Assembly (NCBI GenBank): GCA_038093515.1
Contig: JBBPSI010000092.1
Location: 1 to 64,000, forward strand
Source of the DNA: Butyriboletus loyo
Taxonomy: Eukaryota; Basidiomycota; Agaricomycetes; Boletales; Boletaceae
DNA: 64,000 nt
Direction of reading: 5' to 3'
The notes beneath the pieces are model-generated. The model worked only from the letters and a program-made list of their open reading frames with translations. It had not been told where the DNA came from and searched no databases. Shown here in pieces: positions 44,739 to 57,998 of this stretch. The translations under genes and the position numbers were made by a program. Each line of letters begins with the position of its first letter. Within the stretch, counting starts at the first letter, position 1.

Positions 44739-47700
44739 TCACGCTGGCACGACGATCCGCTCAGTCAAAAACTGCGATAATACTTGCGTCAGATCTTTCG
44801 TTCCCTCCGACTTCCCCAAGATCTCTTCACTCTTCGCCAGCACAGGCTTTGCGCGCGTCAGCAACGCCTGTAAATCAGCCGTCAGCTCCCCAGTCATACC
44901 CCTTCTTAGCCTCTCCGCCAGCGCCCTCGGCGCCCTACCCTTACTAGCGTCTAGTTGTGCATTATGATTGTGACTGTGCTCCTCTGCCTCCGCCTCTGTC
45001 GCCGCAGGGTCAAAGTCGGGCTTCGAGAGCCACATCGCGAGCTGCGTAACCGCGTAGACAAGGAGTGCTTCGAGGGTCCGTTGGGCAGTAAATGTAGCTT
45101 GGCTCACGGTGAGCAGCACGTCTCTGATGGAGGTGGAGGGTACGATTGCTTGACCGGCGGGTCGGTTGACAAGACTACGCAGCACATCGAGGGTGCAATT
45201 TGCTAGTTCCAGCAGCGTGCCCAAGGATGTTGGCTCACCGAGGACAACCTTGGAATGCTAAAATGTAGAAAACGCAAGAGTGCTCAGTAAACCGCTTGAG
45301 AGGAACGAAAGAATAATGAAGACTTACAGGGACGATGAGCGCCTCATGTAGAGGCCATTCCTCCTGCTCCTTCAGGAGCACGTCATACGCACGACTGATG
45401 CTGACAAGGGTCGACACGATTGAACTACACAGCCTGAACATCGTGTGGACCAACCGCGCCGTAAGAGGGTGCTTCCGAAGGTCCATCATATCGAGTTGGG
45501 ACAACGATGAATTCATTGGCTCCTTCTCCATAGCCACCCGCTCTTCGGGGGTCACAGGTTCCAAAAGCCTGGCGAGGTGGTTCGGATGCGTGAGTGCGTA
45601 GTTCAACTGCTGGAGGAACATGAGAGCGCGCGTAGAGAATACACGAAGTACTTTCGTGACGACAGGATTCGGGTTCGTTGTGGTAGGCACGCTCTCCACG
45701 ATGGCGTAAAACAAATTGACGGTCTGCTCCATCTCCTCCAACAAAGGTATGGTGATGGGATCGTCAACGCTCCAGGACAGCGCACGCGCGATTTGTTTCC
45801 CGTAGAGCTGGATCATGCCACATGCATCTGCGCTGAAAAAATGATGCTGGTTTCGTAAGGCATAAACGACCCCAGCCACGATGGAAAGCATATGGCAGTA
45901 TGCTTTATGAGCTGGACTGCGCTCTCCCGGTAATTCTGGCAACGTGACGTCGATCAAACCATCACTGATGGCTGCGCTGATACTGTTGTTACTGTACGCC
46001 GCTACTACTCCCTCGCTCGCAAACCTCTCTGCACCAGACGGGATGCTGACGAGGGCCATATGGAACAGGAAGATGTGTGGCGAGTATAGCGGCAATCGTC
46101 GGGCCCGAAGCAGGGGTAGATCAGAAATACCAGCTATATCCGTACGGACCAGCAACTCAAGGCTAGACTTGATGACGTCCGTCTCCTGGCACCGCGTGAG
46201 CCAGGGTAGCGACGATGCACTCACGTCCGGCCGAGTGCATTGCTGGAACACAGCAACAAGGAGCTCCATATCGCGGTCGAGATCAAGATCAAGACGCGTT
46301 CGGGCAGAGTCGAACGTGAGGCGGAGCGCGTCGACGATGAGATTCAAGGTAGTTTCGAGGAGTCCAGTAATTTCCAAGCGTTTGGCCGCGTTTACAACTT
46401 TGGGGCGAGTAGCCAGATTCCGGCATTGTCGAACACAAAAATACAGGATCTGCAAGAGCGTCCTGTGGAATGGAACGGCCACTTTACCGAGAAACGACCC
46501 AGAAGGTGGCTGTGCTTCGTTCTGCAATAGCTCGCGTACATTAGAGACGAGCGTCATGAATGACTCGACCTCGGGATCCGTATTTGTTGTAGAGAACCAT
46601 GCAACCTCCAGAACCGAGAGCAGGAGACTGAGTCGTACCCCGTGGATGGTCGCCATCATATCTCCCTGTCTTCTCTCTTGAGCTACAGATGCAGAGATAG
46701 TTGATGCTAACGCCAGTAAACTTGGCCTGGTCCCTTGTTCGACACGGATGAATGGCAGCATTTGCTTCAACAAGAATTGCCAAGCCTCGGCCATGGCCGT
46801 CTGCGTGTGCGCCAGAGAAAGGTTGAGATTGATCGACAGTACTTGTTTCTCAATCGCATCGACATCATCCTCGTCGGGAAGACATTGTTGAAGTCTACTT
46901 CTCAGCAACTTCGGTGAGAACGTAAAGTTGTCACCGAACTCGCGCTGCAAGACTGGGTCTTGAGATCGAAGATGCTCAAGCGAAAGGCTACGGAAGCCTT
47001 GTGAGAGCTGTTCAGAAAACTTGTCGTATAGACTTGGATCATAGCAGCTAGAAGCGCCCTCGAGGATAAGTTCGTTGAGCTGGTCTTCGCCTTTGAAAGA
47101 GGGGGTAAATTGCGTGTAGCTAAGCGGTTTCGAGAGAGGTTCAGTGGCGCATTTTGGAGCTGGTTGGAGGAATATATCCTGTCCGATGATGCGGATAGCG
47201 TACGACTTCACCATGCCACGATAAGCCTGGGCAGACACTGCTTGATGAAGATTGGATTGTCGTTCGCCATCGACAATGACAAACGATTCCACAGTATAGT
47301 CTGGATCCGGACCCAGTTCTTCTCGAGCGATAGCAGCGATTTGATCCCATAATTTTTTGTTTTGACGAGCGCTTTCGATCACAGACTGATGTTCGAGGCC
47401 ATGCTGCCAAACAATGTGGATGAAATGCAGGACGGACGCAAGAAGCGGAGGATTGGTTTCCCAAAGATCCCTCCAATGTCCGAGGGTCTCCGTCGCAATC
47501 TCCAGCGCGCTCCTGGACTTCTTATCGTCATCTTTCACCTTCTCCTTACCTTTGGGACTCGGGATAATGAATTCACCCGTGACAAGGAGCTTGGAGAGAG
47601 CGGGCTCCTTGTCCACGGCAAGTGAAATAAAACTCCAAACGGCGTTTCGGAGAGAGAGTTCTTCGTAAGGATGTTCTACTATGCGAACTAAGGAAGCAAT

Positions 47701-50700
47701 CGTAGCCTCCGGGTTGGAGAGATGGCCGATGATTGTTGGGGGAGAAGGAACCGCTAACGAGAGGGAAGCACACAGGGCATGCAGGACGCGCATAGCTTCC
47801 AGAGGGACCACGGTGCCCACGTCCCTCTCCTTTATGAACGTGGCTAGAACATCCACGGGATCTACACGGGCTCTCCCAGAATCGGAGAAACCTGCACCTC
47901 CGGCCACTTTCGCGCAGAGAGCTTGTTCGAGTAGGGACGGCTTGTTGTTGTTGGGGGCTATCTGCTTATAGTTGAGCACTAAGCGCGCAAGTTGAAGGTG
48001 CGACTCGAGCAGGTATATCAGGCGGCGGGCATCTCCAAACCTCTTTGCGCTGTATAGCGATCCAAGGATGTTCGGGCTGGCTGCAATGGCCGATACGAGA
48101 GGATTGATCGTGGAAGTGGTGGCTTTGTGAAGGAACGCGTCAATGACGGCCTGGCTTAGAGTGGGGAATGGTCGACTGCTGACGGCAGGGGGTGACTGGA
48201 AAAGAATATTTGCATAGAACGATGATATCCGTCTGCCGATCTCAAAACGATCTCCCAGCTGAGCATATTTCCAACCCAAGTGCTCTACCCAAATCTCGCC
48301 GTGTACGAAATTCGCAGCTCGCATGAGAACTTCCTCCTTGACTTGTTGTAGGCGATGATTGTCTGGTAGAATAGTCAGCACGGAGACGAAGGCTTCTTGA
48401 AGGAGCTGCTGAACGAGGTTCAATAATGCGAGCGTCATTGTATATTGTCCAGTAGCTCTCTCTGCAGGCAAGGCAACTGCTGCAAAACCAGAAGATTGGG
48501 TTGGACCAAAGAGCGCGGTTGCAGAACGTATATAGAGCCAGACCCGGAGGGAATATTTGGGCAATGTAAGCAATGCCGAAAGCACGCTCATCGCCGACGT
48601 CACGAGCTGAGTACGGGAAAAGCCACGGGTTTGAGGGCGACTGAGGGCTTCTCCCAGAATCATCATGGTTAATTGCACCAAGTCTGCGGAGCTGTTCTCT
48701 GTTTGGGTCGTGGAATTTCCTGTTTCCAGAGACTCCAAAAGTTCCTCCGCAAGAATGGGCTTATCCTGTATGACGCTGCGGATAAGGTCGAGTGCATCCG
48801 TCGCGAGTGCTTCGTCGCCTCCGTCACTAGTCTCCATGCCGACGTCCTCCAGCCTTAGCGTCAAAGGCGACGAACCAGGACCCGTTCTACCAAACGTCAC
48901 GTCCTGATACAAGTCCGTTGTACCCACGTGCATACTCCGGCGAGTAACGTACTCCGTGAGCACATCCAGGACAACCTTCCAGCCACTATGCTCGTGTTGC
49001 CAACATACCGCAACGAAGTCTTCACCGTCACCACTGAGAAGCCGTCCGGTAGACCGCGGAGGCATTATTGAGCCGCCGGGCAATCGGATCGCTCGAACAT
49101 TGGTATAAGTTAACCCAGGGGCAGAAGCGGAACGCCCATATTGAACCCTGTCATACACTGCGTTGGGGCCCGCGCACGACGAAAGGGGGATGACGAGTGA
49201 AAAGGTCGGAAGTTTGTCCATGTAATAGAAGACATGATGAGCGCAGATTTCTCGTTCGGCTTCTTCTTCCTCGTCCACAGACTGAGAGTATTGCGCGGAC
49301 GACGCCACGCAAAGAGGATCGGTGTCGAGGAACCCGGACGCAGTCATTGCGCGTAGAAGCCTGATGAGGGGTCTGAAGTGGATCGGGAAGCGGGACCGAG
49401 CGACATCTATTATAGCCCGTCGTGCTACGCCTTGCCTCCAGTCGGACTGCCAGAACTGTCGACATATGCCAGCCACAGATCGACTTTCGCTTCTTCCGAA
49501 GAGGGCAATCCACACTTCAACAAGTGAGTCGAAATCTGGGATGAGCTCCACGGGGACCAGCTCCACAACAGCCATCAGGAAGCCTAAAAGGAGATCAGCC
49601 ACTTCAATAACCTCAGACATGACTACTTACCCTTCAATACAGAGCGAAACGCGATCGCGTTGGGGTCCGTTACGGTGGAACCTGTCTTCCAAGCGACGGC
49701 GGTGGCGAAGAGCGGCGAAGTTGTTAAAAAGTTGTGCAGCAACTTGAACAAGCCTACTTCGTTGCTTAATGCCACGCGACCCATAAGGACATGCGTAGGT
49801 TCCCGTTCTTTGCCACGCGATGGATACGCCTGTGTTGAATCATAGAATGAACGATACGACTCAGGGACCTCCTTCATATCTATGATCTTCGCGCCTATTC
49901 GGGAAAGTACAAAAGCCCATCCTAGGTAGGTGCAGGCATACTGGTTACCGGCATTGGAGGTCACGATGTCGTGTATTCGTTTCAAAGAGTCCGGGGAAGC
50001 AGTATAGAACGTCTTGTCTGCGGGTGCCGCCGATATTTCAATACCATCAGGCTCTGCAACCCTCTCCAGTTCCAGAATCTCAATCGTGATGAGCATCCAG
50101 AGACCGGCAATGTCTTGGAGAATCTGCATGCCCTCCTCGTCTAAAAGAAGTGTGGAATTTTGTTGCGAGGACCCGAGATTCGTGTTGTAAGCAGCTTCCA
50201 GCAGCTTCACCACAAGCTCCCCCTCGCACGGGACATACCCCCACATCGTCCAGAAAAGGACTTCCAACATCGTCAATTGCTCTCTAGAATTCTGCTTGGC
50301 CCAATGAGATGCAGCCCTTGGATCCTCATTGAAGGTACTCGGTAGGTCCTCTCGCGTTTTTCGTAGGTATTCGGTAGCAAGCGAATCGGCAAAGGCACGA
50401 CCGTCCGGGAGTATATTGGGGAGGATCTTCGTAGCAATGGCGTGCATCTGGTCAGCGGGATTTTCCTGAGCGCGGAAGAGTGGGATGAAGACGCGAAGAA
50501 GGAAGAGACGCTCAGAATAGTAGAATGGTGTAATGGCAGCAACGAGCTCCTCGACAAGGCTCTTATCTGAACTCGACTCGGAACTTATTGACAGTCCTTC
50601 GTTGTAGAGAAACGATCGTAGCAGAATGAACGCCCGAATCTCGTCAATCTCGAAATGCAGGCTGAGCGCAATGGCGAATTCCTTTGAGACTTCGTCTACT

Positions 50701-50986
50701 TGCAAGACACATCCATCTGGCAGTGTGACTGTGCCGCTCTCCACCGCCTTGCGCGACGCGGGTGTTGGTTTTCCGTAAGGCTTCGAGACATCCCGAATTT
50801 GCGAAACGCGGGGCGTTATTTTTTGGTATATCTGCTCCACTGAGCCTCCGTCACGGCGACCAGTGAGAAACGAGTGTAGCTGTTGATATGTGCTATAGCA
50901 TGGTATTTTGAGGTGCAAAACCAAATGCAAGACATATAGACTTACATATCAATTAGCGACGAGCGCTGTGAAGATTCTCCGGACAT
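44739..50986 (-). CDS. NUP188: Nucleoporin NUP188, 2025 aa, 4 exons
   Basis: Exons 50986..50946, 50892..49631, 49583..45328 and 45257..44739. NUP188 is a large alpha-helical inner-ring nucleoporin that binds NIC96/NUP93-type partners. Diagnostic sequence in the first third of exon 3: FSLVIPLSSCAGPNAVYDRVQ, SAPGLTYTNVRAIRLPGGS, and STGRLLSGDGEDFVAVCWQHEHSGWKVVLDVLTEYV, which belongs to the SH3-like insert of NUP188. The remainder is a continuous helical solenoid. Length fits fungal NUP188 (about 1650-2050). The N-terminus (MSGESSQRSSLIDITYQQLHSFL) comes from a 41-nt first exon joined by a GTAAGT donor. Introns are 53, 47 and 70 nt. Confidence 0.93.
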
Positions 50987-51192
50987 GGTGACAGGACCCC
51001 GAGCGTGAACCGCTCACCGCGTTCGAACACAAGGTGTTATTTATCGATGTTTATTCTCAAGGCTCTTGGTAAACACATACAAACAACCCGACTCCTGCCA
51101 AGTGAGCGCGCAAGCAAACCGTACAAGTTAATGAGACTAGCTAGTTGGCGCCAACGTTGTCGGCGTATGACACAATGGTACTGCTGTAAAGG

Positions 51193-52647
51193 TCAGACCC
51201 AACCTCGAGCAGAGCCACGTCCACCACCATGTCCCCTTTCCCTCTCCACTACAAACAATGCATCCCGCATCGTCACCAACATTCTATCATCCTCCTCAGT
51301 AGCTTGACTGAACGCTGCCGCGGCTTTCCTTGAGGAGACATACGGACGAGCCCACGACGCCCCAGCGGTAGTAGACGCCGCGGGTGCAGTCGTCGTTGCC
51401 GGTATCGACGTCGTGACTGGTACCGTAACCACAGGCGCGGGCATAGTAACAACCGGCTTTGGTTTCGGAGTCGTCGCAGGGACATTGGCCGCAGTCATCC
51501 ATGCGTACTTCCCCCCGAGTCCTGCAGCTTGACTAGCAACTGCATTCGACATTTTCTTGCGCACGTCTTCGGACATATTTCTCGCCGTGACGCCGGGACC
51601 CTCCTTTTTCTTTTTCTTCTTGGGTGCACCGCCCTCTTCTTCATCTAAGGCCATCGCCCCTCCGCCTCCAGATGCTTGTGCGGCTAGATTAGCTGCATGA
51701 GCAGCCGCGAGGTCGGCCCGCTCCTTGCGTTCCCTCCGTATCTTCATTTCTTCCTCCCTCTCGGTCTTTTCCAGAGAGGAAAGCTGTTTCCCTATATCAT
51801 TACGTACAACAACACTCCACATGGGGGTGCCCTCCTCGTACAGGGAGGGTGGTTTGTCATATTGCGCATCAGTGCGGTGACAAGCCGCTGCTATCATGGC
51901 CACGACGAGATCCTGTAACCGAGCACGGAGAGCAAGGGCGAGATAGTTCACAGAATCCTCCGGAACCTTGGTAATCTTATGTTGCGTTCCAATGCTGCGC
52001 ATCGTTGGCCCGAGAAAGCGGGTGTCAAAGGATGGAGCCGTGGGCTGCTTCTTCGAGCGATCCTCAAAAGGGCGGTATGCTTGGTGTGAGTCGTATGACC
52101 GCTGCAAACTCTCTTCTTCGGCCTGGATATGCGTCAATAGATAGCCTCAATAGAACGAAAGGGGAAAGTAATACCCTCAGATCTACACCGGCACTACCAA
52201 GCGCATCATTCAATGTAGCCACGTCAGCAGTGTCCACGCTACTGGCAGCAGCCGCAGCTATACTTGTCGTGGTAGTCGTACCGACGACTTGTCGCTGCTG
52301 CGTTTGCGCTGTGTTCATCGCAGGGGCATATTGGTAGTGTGTGTAGGCTGCTTGGGGATAATGTTGTGAGTATTGGTAATGTGAATACGGAGTCGTACTG
52401 GATGGTGTTCAGTGTTACAATGAGATGTTAGATAGCAGAAGCGTGTTCGACTGACGTGGCCACTTGAGATTGTTGCTGGAGTGCGGGGTCGATGGGGATT
52501 TCTGCTCGACCAAATAACGGTTTATGATCAAACAAGAAAGAGAAGGAGCTGCGGCGCACGTGCTGTACCCCACTGTGTAGTGTACTGCGTGGAAGATTGA
52601 GTCTGCGCCGGGGCGGGTGTTTGCGGAGTCTCAGACTCGCTCTTCAT
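51193..52647 (-). CDS. TAF4: Transcription initiation factor TFIID subunit TAF4, 425 aa, 4 exons
   Basis: Exons 52647..52569, 52501..52456, 52397..52175 and 52122..51193. TAF4 pairs with TAF12 through a histone fold and holds TFIID together. The first 90 residues are rich in Gln, Thr, Pro and Tyr. A conserved acidic start ATLNDALGSAGVDLRAEEESLQRSY leads to the TAF4 core, with FLGPTMRSIGTQHKI and SVNYLALALRARLQDLVVAMI, a basic linker (KKKKKK), ARNMSEDVRKKMSNAVASQA and the C-terminal ASWARPYV, LVTMRDALFVVERERGHGGG block. The latter two are hallmarks of the fungal TAF4 C-terminal domain. The first exon's start MKSESETPQTPAP is the only ATG in frame upstream. Confidence 0.92.
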
Positions 52648-54312
52648 CACGAAGAGTGTTGTTTCGCGCCGAAACTGAGCAGGTCGAAGAAGTGAGGACT
52701 AAGAGCTATCTCTCAAATAACCGAATACTTCAGAGGAGTCTAGTGAATGTAGAATAAGAGCTAGGATCGCTTCCTCGCGACGGGCACCTGCCAAGGATCC
52801 GAATGGTATGGACGAGCGGTACCGTTGTTTGTTACTGTTGAATTCTAAAGATCTTGCCAAATGGGGTATAGTAGACCCCTTTCAAGTTGCTGATGAGTCT
52901 TCGGTGAATTGGTTGCTTGTGACTAGGCTGCGACGTGAGCTGTTTGAATGTTCATGATGATTATTACTTAGCGACAAAGTAAAGAAGAGGATCTACTTAA
53001 GTTCTTTTTTTTAACGGCTGGAGCCCCACACCACAAAATTTATAAAACTGTAAGCCACAAGCTTACCTAGATTCCTGTATCTAGTGTGCCAGTCTGTGAC
53101 GTATCGAGGCACGAGCGGAGTCACAGAGCATAGTCTCTGGACGAGCATAGGTAAGCAGCACGCTCCTGCTTACTCTCTTCTGCCTCGACCTTGCCCTTCC
53201 CTCACCTCTCGCTCGTCCCTCCTTTTCTCGTCGCACCCACCCTCCCCTCCCCTTTTCCCTCGTCATTGAAGCACTCGGAACCTCGCAGCCCTTCTCCCCG
53301 CCAGGTGTCCCAAGCGCATAAGCTCTCCTACCCGGCAAACACCCCCCTGCGAGGTTGGTCCCACCCACCCTCGCAGCTCACACCTTGACCGACAGGATCC
53401 TGCTTTCGTTTGGGGCCGAAAAGCGCTACACGCTTTTGCCCGCACTTCCCCATCTCCACGCAACGTACTCTGGCATCTAACCCATCTGTATTGCAGTAGC
53501 TCACTAGCGTACCACCATGTACATACGCTGCCCTTCTATCCAGACCTCTGTGTGTTTGCTACCCACTGCAACATTCAAAGAATATATACTGCCGGCGAAT
53601 GACAATCATTTGGTATTTCTGCCTTTTGGTGCAACGGTCACGGATGGCAGTTGGCCTGCTTACAAAAACTCATACCTACACTAGCATGTGTATTTTCTCG
53701 ATTATAGTAACTTGTGGATATGCATGCTTGTACACGAATTGTAATCCATACTGCTGGCAACACACAACCGATGGGCGGTTCAGATCCCCGTGAGTGGTGG
53801 CAACTGGTCATCGCCTGGTGTAATCCATGAGCTTTTGTCGGATGATAAGGACTGTCCCTTTTTGTGTGGTTTCCACACTGCTGATCAGTACCACACCGTA
53901 ACAACTTGCTAATTATCACTCCTGGCTCCCCATAACACACCAGGAAAACTTACAACGTGGTCACACAACACACCGAAAGGCGAGCCAACTTTTCAGCATA
54001 TGTGTAGCAAACGACAAAAAAGGGGTAAGCATGAGGGGGGGAGCTAATACTAGTTCGACAGGATAAGGTAATAAAATGTGTCGCGAGAAGATGTTCATCA
54101 CTATATGCAGTCGCATACGTATGTATGTCATAAGGAGGGTATGGACATTATTTAAATGCCGAGGGCTGCATTAGTGCAGGTTCGAACTCATGAGTTCGAA
54201 GGTCAAGATCGCAAGCAATCCAGCGAAATAAAACGTGGAAAGCAGTGCGACAAACATCGTTCAACCAGTCTAGAAAATTCGTTCGTGAAGAAATGCAAGG
54301 GCGTCAAAAGGT
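52648..54312. other. Intergenic, 1.67 kb
   Basis: TAF4 upstream region. A strongly pyrimidine- and C-rich stretch runs from about 53165 to 53480 on the plus strand, followed by ordinary sequence. A perfect 20-bp palindrome lies at 54181-54200. No exon chain found. Confidence 0.45.
54181..54200. repeat. Perfect 20-bp palindrome
   Basis: TTCGAACTCATGAGTTCGAA is its own reverse complement. It lies about 110 bp downstream of the stop of the next minus-strand gene, so it could be a dyad protein site or part of its 3' UTR or terminator. Confidence 0.8.
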
Positions 54313-57300
54313 TCACCGGTATTCATAAGGAGATCCCATCTTTGCGTTGGTCGAAGGCGGCCTGACAATGACAGTTGGCAATATTTCGTCCCTGCGAAGC
54401 ATGCCTCTCATTTTGCTTGATTCGGAACGTCTGAGTTGAAGGGGCTTTAGATACTTGTCCCCAGAATTAGGATCGACATTCTCGTCGCGAGTCACTTTCA
54501 ACTTCTGCTTCTTCTTTCCAAGAACAAGAACAAGCGGTTGCGTTCCAGCAAGTTTAAAGACATCGCCTTCCTTAGTTAGATCGCGATCCTTGAGGAGCGA
54601 AAGTGAACGGAGACCGCCACTTTGGGTAGTTGACCTGTTTGCCGACGTCGATGATTTGCGCTGCAATGTGCTGGCTTTGGGTAACAGTGGTTTCACCGCT
54701 GATGCAACAAGGGTCATCGGTGAAGCGTTACGATCCGCAGGGATAACGGGCTTGGACGGTTTTTCGTCGGACTTGATGTATACAATACTAGAGCGACAGG
54801 AGCCGGCGGTCTGCATGGCTGCAGCCTGGTATTTTCTGCTGTGTGGGTAGACTTTCTGATCGTCGTGAGGGGTGCTCTGGGCAATAGGTTCAAAGATACT
54901 CTCAGCTTCGAATAGGGTGACAGTCGAAGCAGCTGAAGGCGGGATGAGAGTGGCAAGCGAAGTCCTGGCACTGTTCATTCCTCGAGGAATCTCAACTCGG
55001 AGGCCCATGTTGCGGGTGGACATTGAACGACCCGAGGACACACCAGTCGTTGGAACATGATGTTCTACTTGACTTTCAGTCATCGGATGCGCGATCAAGT
55101 TGGGAACAGCCTCGTCGCCCCAAACCGTGTTACGCCAATTGGTATCATTGGTAGGCAGGTTTGCATATTGCCCAATTTTTGTAGCTAGCGCCCGACTCAG
55201 ATCGTTCTTCCATGTACGAACAGCGTCGTTGCCAAGGCCAAGGCTACAGAGATTAAACTAAGATCAGATGTGATACGGGATGAAATGCTGAATCGCAAAC
55301 ACCTAGGAAGACTGAAATGGTTTCTCTTGTGTCCTGAGATCATCCCTCTATGATTCTGTCTTCCTGGTGCGGGGGTAGAATGAAACTGGGGGGAAGCAAA
55401 GTCACCTCGACGCAGTCCGCCGAATTCAGATTCAGCAGATGCAACATGCGTTGGCCGCTTCTTCGTGACCGTGCTGCTCAAAAGTGGGGAAAACTCCTCC
55501 CAACCTCGTATCTTCATCTCCTCACCAAGCTTAAGGCCGGGAACAAGAAGTGGTAGAACGCCAGCTGTAAGTGCGTCAATTTCTTTGATGTCATCGTTGA
55601 TAGTGGCACCGAAAGAAAAGTCAGACGAGTAGGACTTCCTGTGGAGACGCTGCTTGGCGTTACGGACGTTAGGAGGTGTAGGAGGCAAAGGTTGGCAAGG
55701 AGGTGCACTGATGTCAGCAATTGTGACAGCCTGACCGATAATAGACGACACTGAGCGGGAACGAAGGTGATATGGGGAAGTATGAGTGATCGTTGGTGCG
55801 ATATCAACTCCAGTGGCCACGCTCAACAGGCCGTCTGGGGCTTCCTTCCTCTCGGGTGACACGGGAACAACAACAGTGGTAGCAAGAGCCGAGTAGTGTC
55901 TCTGGGCGATCATGATCTTAGTAGCAAAAGCCTCGTCGCCAGGAAGACTCTGAGAAGAAGCCTTTGATTCCTTGCGCATTCTACCCAATTCAGCACTGCT
56001 CGTAGAATGAGGGGTGGTAGGGATGGTAGCATTCAAAGTGTCTTCTTGCATTGGCAAAGGCGGTGTGATTTCACCATCTTGCTGTTCTGGAAGGACTGCA
56101 AGTCTAGGTAGAGGGGTTATAAGCCCAAGGGCGCGGCCAATTTTCCCTCTGCCATCAACCGCATCGCCTTGAGAAATCCAGACGTCTCCAGAACGGCGGC
56201 CCTCAACAACCGTAACACTGCCGCTTCTCTTGTATTCGCAGAGGTACGTAGCCAAGGTTTCAGTGGGAGATGGCGCACGCATGAGGACGGAAGGAGGTTC
56301 GGCGTGGACACCGAACAGACCGGTGGGAACGGGTATAGGCGAACGCACGAGAATATTCAAGGCCAGGAGAGGAGAAGACAACGTCACAGAAAGTACGAGC
56401 ATAGTTGGGAGGGCCTCGATTGAAGCAGAGCCTGAGCTCGCAACTGAAACCAAATAAGGCAGAGCCAAGGCCTGAAAACAAATTTTCAGCTCAAGAAAGA
56501 AGTGGTCAAGAGATACACTGACGAAGGGAACCCAGATAGAAAGCAACCAAAGTACGTATCTGGAGTAAGAAACATCAACTTCACCTCCGGTAACTGCCAG
56601 CGACGCAATGCCCTTCTCGGAGTCGGCAGTATAGCCATAACCGCCGAGCACCTTTGCGCTCGACAAAGCGGGTGTAGCAGGCCCAGAAGGGCCTACTTGA
56701 GGAAGCAACGCTGCGTTGAGGTCGACGACGCTAGTCATCGGAGTAGCTGGACGAGAAGGCAATATGTAAGGGAGCAGCGCCGCATTTGCATCGGTGACAC
56801 CGCCATTAAGCGAAGTAGTGGGACGAGAAGGTAACGCATGGGAGATTAGCACTGTATTCACTTCGGTAGCACTACCGGTTATCGGAGCAGCGGGGTAAGA
56901 CCAAGAAGACATAGTAGCTTGTGAAACCGAGGGTGAGGTTAGCCAGGAACTCTGTGATCCTAGACGAGGACGACTTGGGACATCACGACGGAACGGATCA
57001 GGATCCTCATTTACGACACAAGTCGGGGTAGAGTTTCCTCGATAGACCGATGGAAGCGGAGGCACGGGAGGGATGGAGGAATCAGTACCCGAAGTTGGTG
57101 GAGTGAACCAGTACGACGACTTGGGTTGCAGGGATGTAGCAAGATTGAAACGCATGGACCCTTGGCGAGTATGATGAGTAGAAAAAGACCAGTTTGACAT
57201 GCTCTCGTGACGGGAGGAACCAGCGTCAGAGGTGAGCCAGGAAGTGCCTTCCCGAAGAACATCTATGTCTTCAGTGGCGAAAGACGGTCGTGGTTTCTCC

Positions 57301-57998
57301 TCAACCTCCTTCACTGGGGGCCAGTTGTCCGTGGGCTCATTCAAAGCCGCCAAGTTGCGTTTGATGACAACCAATGTATAAACTAATCCACAGAAGGCAG
57401 CGGTGCTGAGAACGGCAGTAGCCGCCAAATAAGCGATAACGCCGGCGAAGAAGCTCGGAACACCTGCGCTCGCAAGGACTGCAGCAAGTGTCGTGGACGT
57501 CAAACAGAGGAGTAGCGTTGGGGACCATATCATCCAGTGTTTGCGACCGAACGATACCGAGCGGCCCATGCGGATGTAAATGAGCGTCAACCCTGAAACA
57601 ACAAGGAGGCAGCTTTGCCTGATAGTTAAAGCGAACCAAAGCCTGGCTGAGGTGGCAGCATCCCTGGCGTCAGCAAGACCAGTTGCTCTGCCAGAGTACT
57701 CCGACACGGCTTGCCAGATAAACACACACAAAGCCAGGAGATCCAGCGAGGCGAGCCAAAGATGACTTTTGTCGGCCGCTGAAAGGGAACGGAAGTTATA
57801 GTTGGGAAGTCCAAACTCGGACTGTGCACAGCATGTTAATTTTAACAACCGGTCCCGAAAACGACATGAGCTTACCGGAGATACTCGTCGGCTCAAAGGG
57901 TGAGGGGGCAAGATGGGAATCACTATACGAAGAATGACGAAAGCCGAAGCTAAGAAGGAAACGAAGCTGAGTGTGACGGTGAGGACGAGGGGAATCAT
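54313..57998 (-). CDS. Large membrane protein with seven predicted helices, about 1175-1190 aa, 3 or 4 exons
   Basis: Exons 57998..57876, 57821..55303 and 55243..54313. Helices: near 3-30 (VTLSFVSFLASAFVILRIVI), 60-80, 110-135, 140-163, 168-200, then after a loop of about 290 residues two more near 490-550 (SIWVPF, LPYLVSVAS and LPTMLVLSVTLSSPLLALNI). This 7-helix arrangement resembles a receptor-like topology, but I see no known receptor motif. The long loop contains three tandem LP-rich repeats. The C-terminal 600 residues are polar and Ser/Pro-rich. A stretch of 45 or 51 nt at about 56472-56522 is probably a stop-free in-frame intron (ends TTTTCAG). If so the protein loses 15-17 residues. 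Confidence 0.75.
56690..56895 (-). repeat. Three tandem repeats of about 24 codons in the membrane protein
   Basis: Successive units read TEVNTVLISHALPSRPTTS, TDANAALLPYILPSRPATP and VDLNAALLPQVGPSGPATP. They share the NxxLLPxxxPSxPxT core. Imperfect and in frame. Confidence 0.75.

Noticed and set aside
54156..54200. tRNA-like B box (GGTTCGAAC) near 54178
   Set aside because: No A box or cloverleaf can be built around it. The sequence is part of the 20-bp palindrome.
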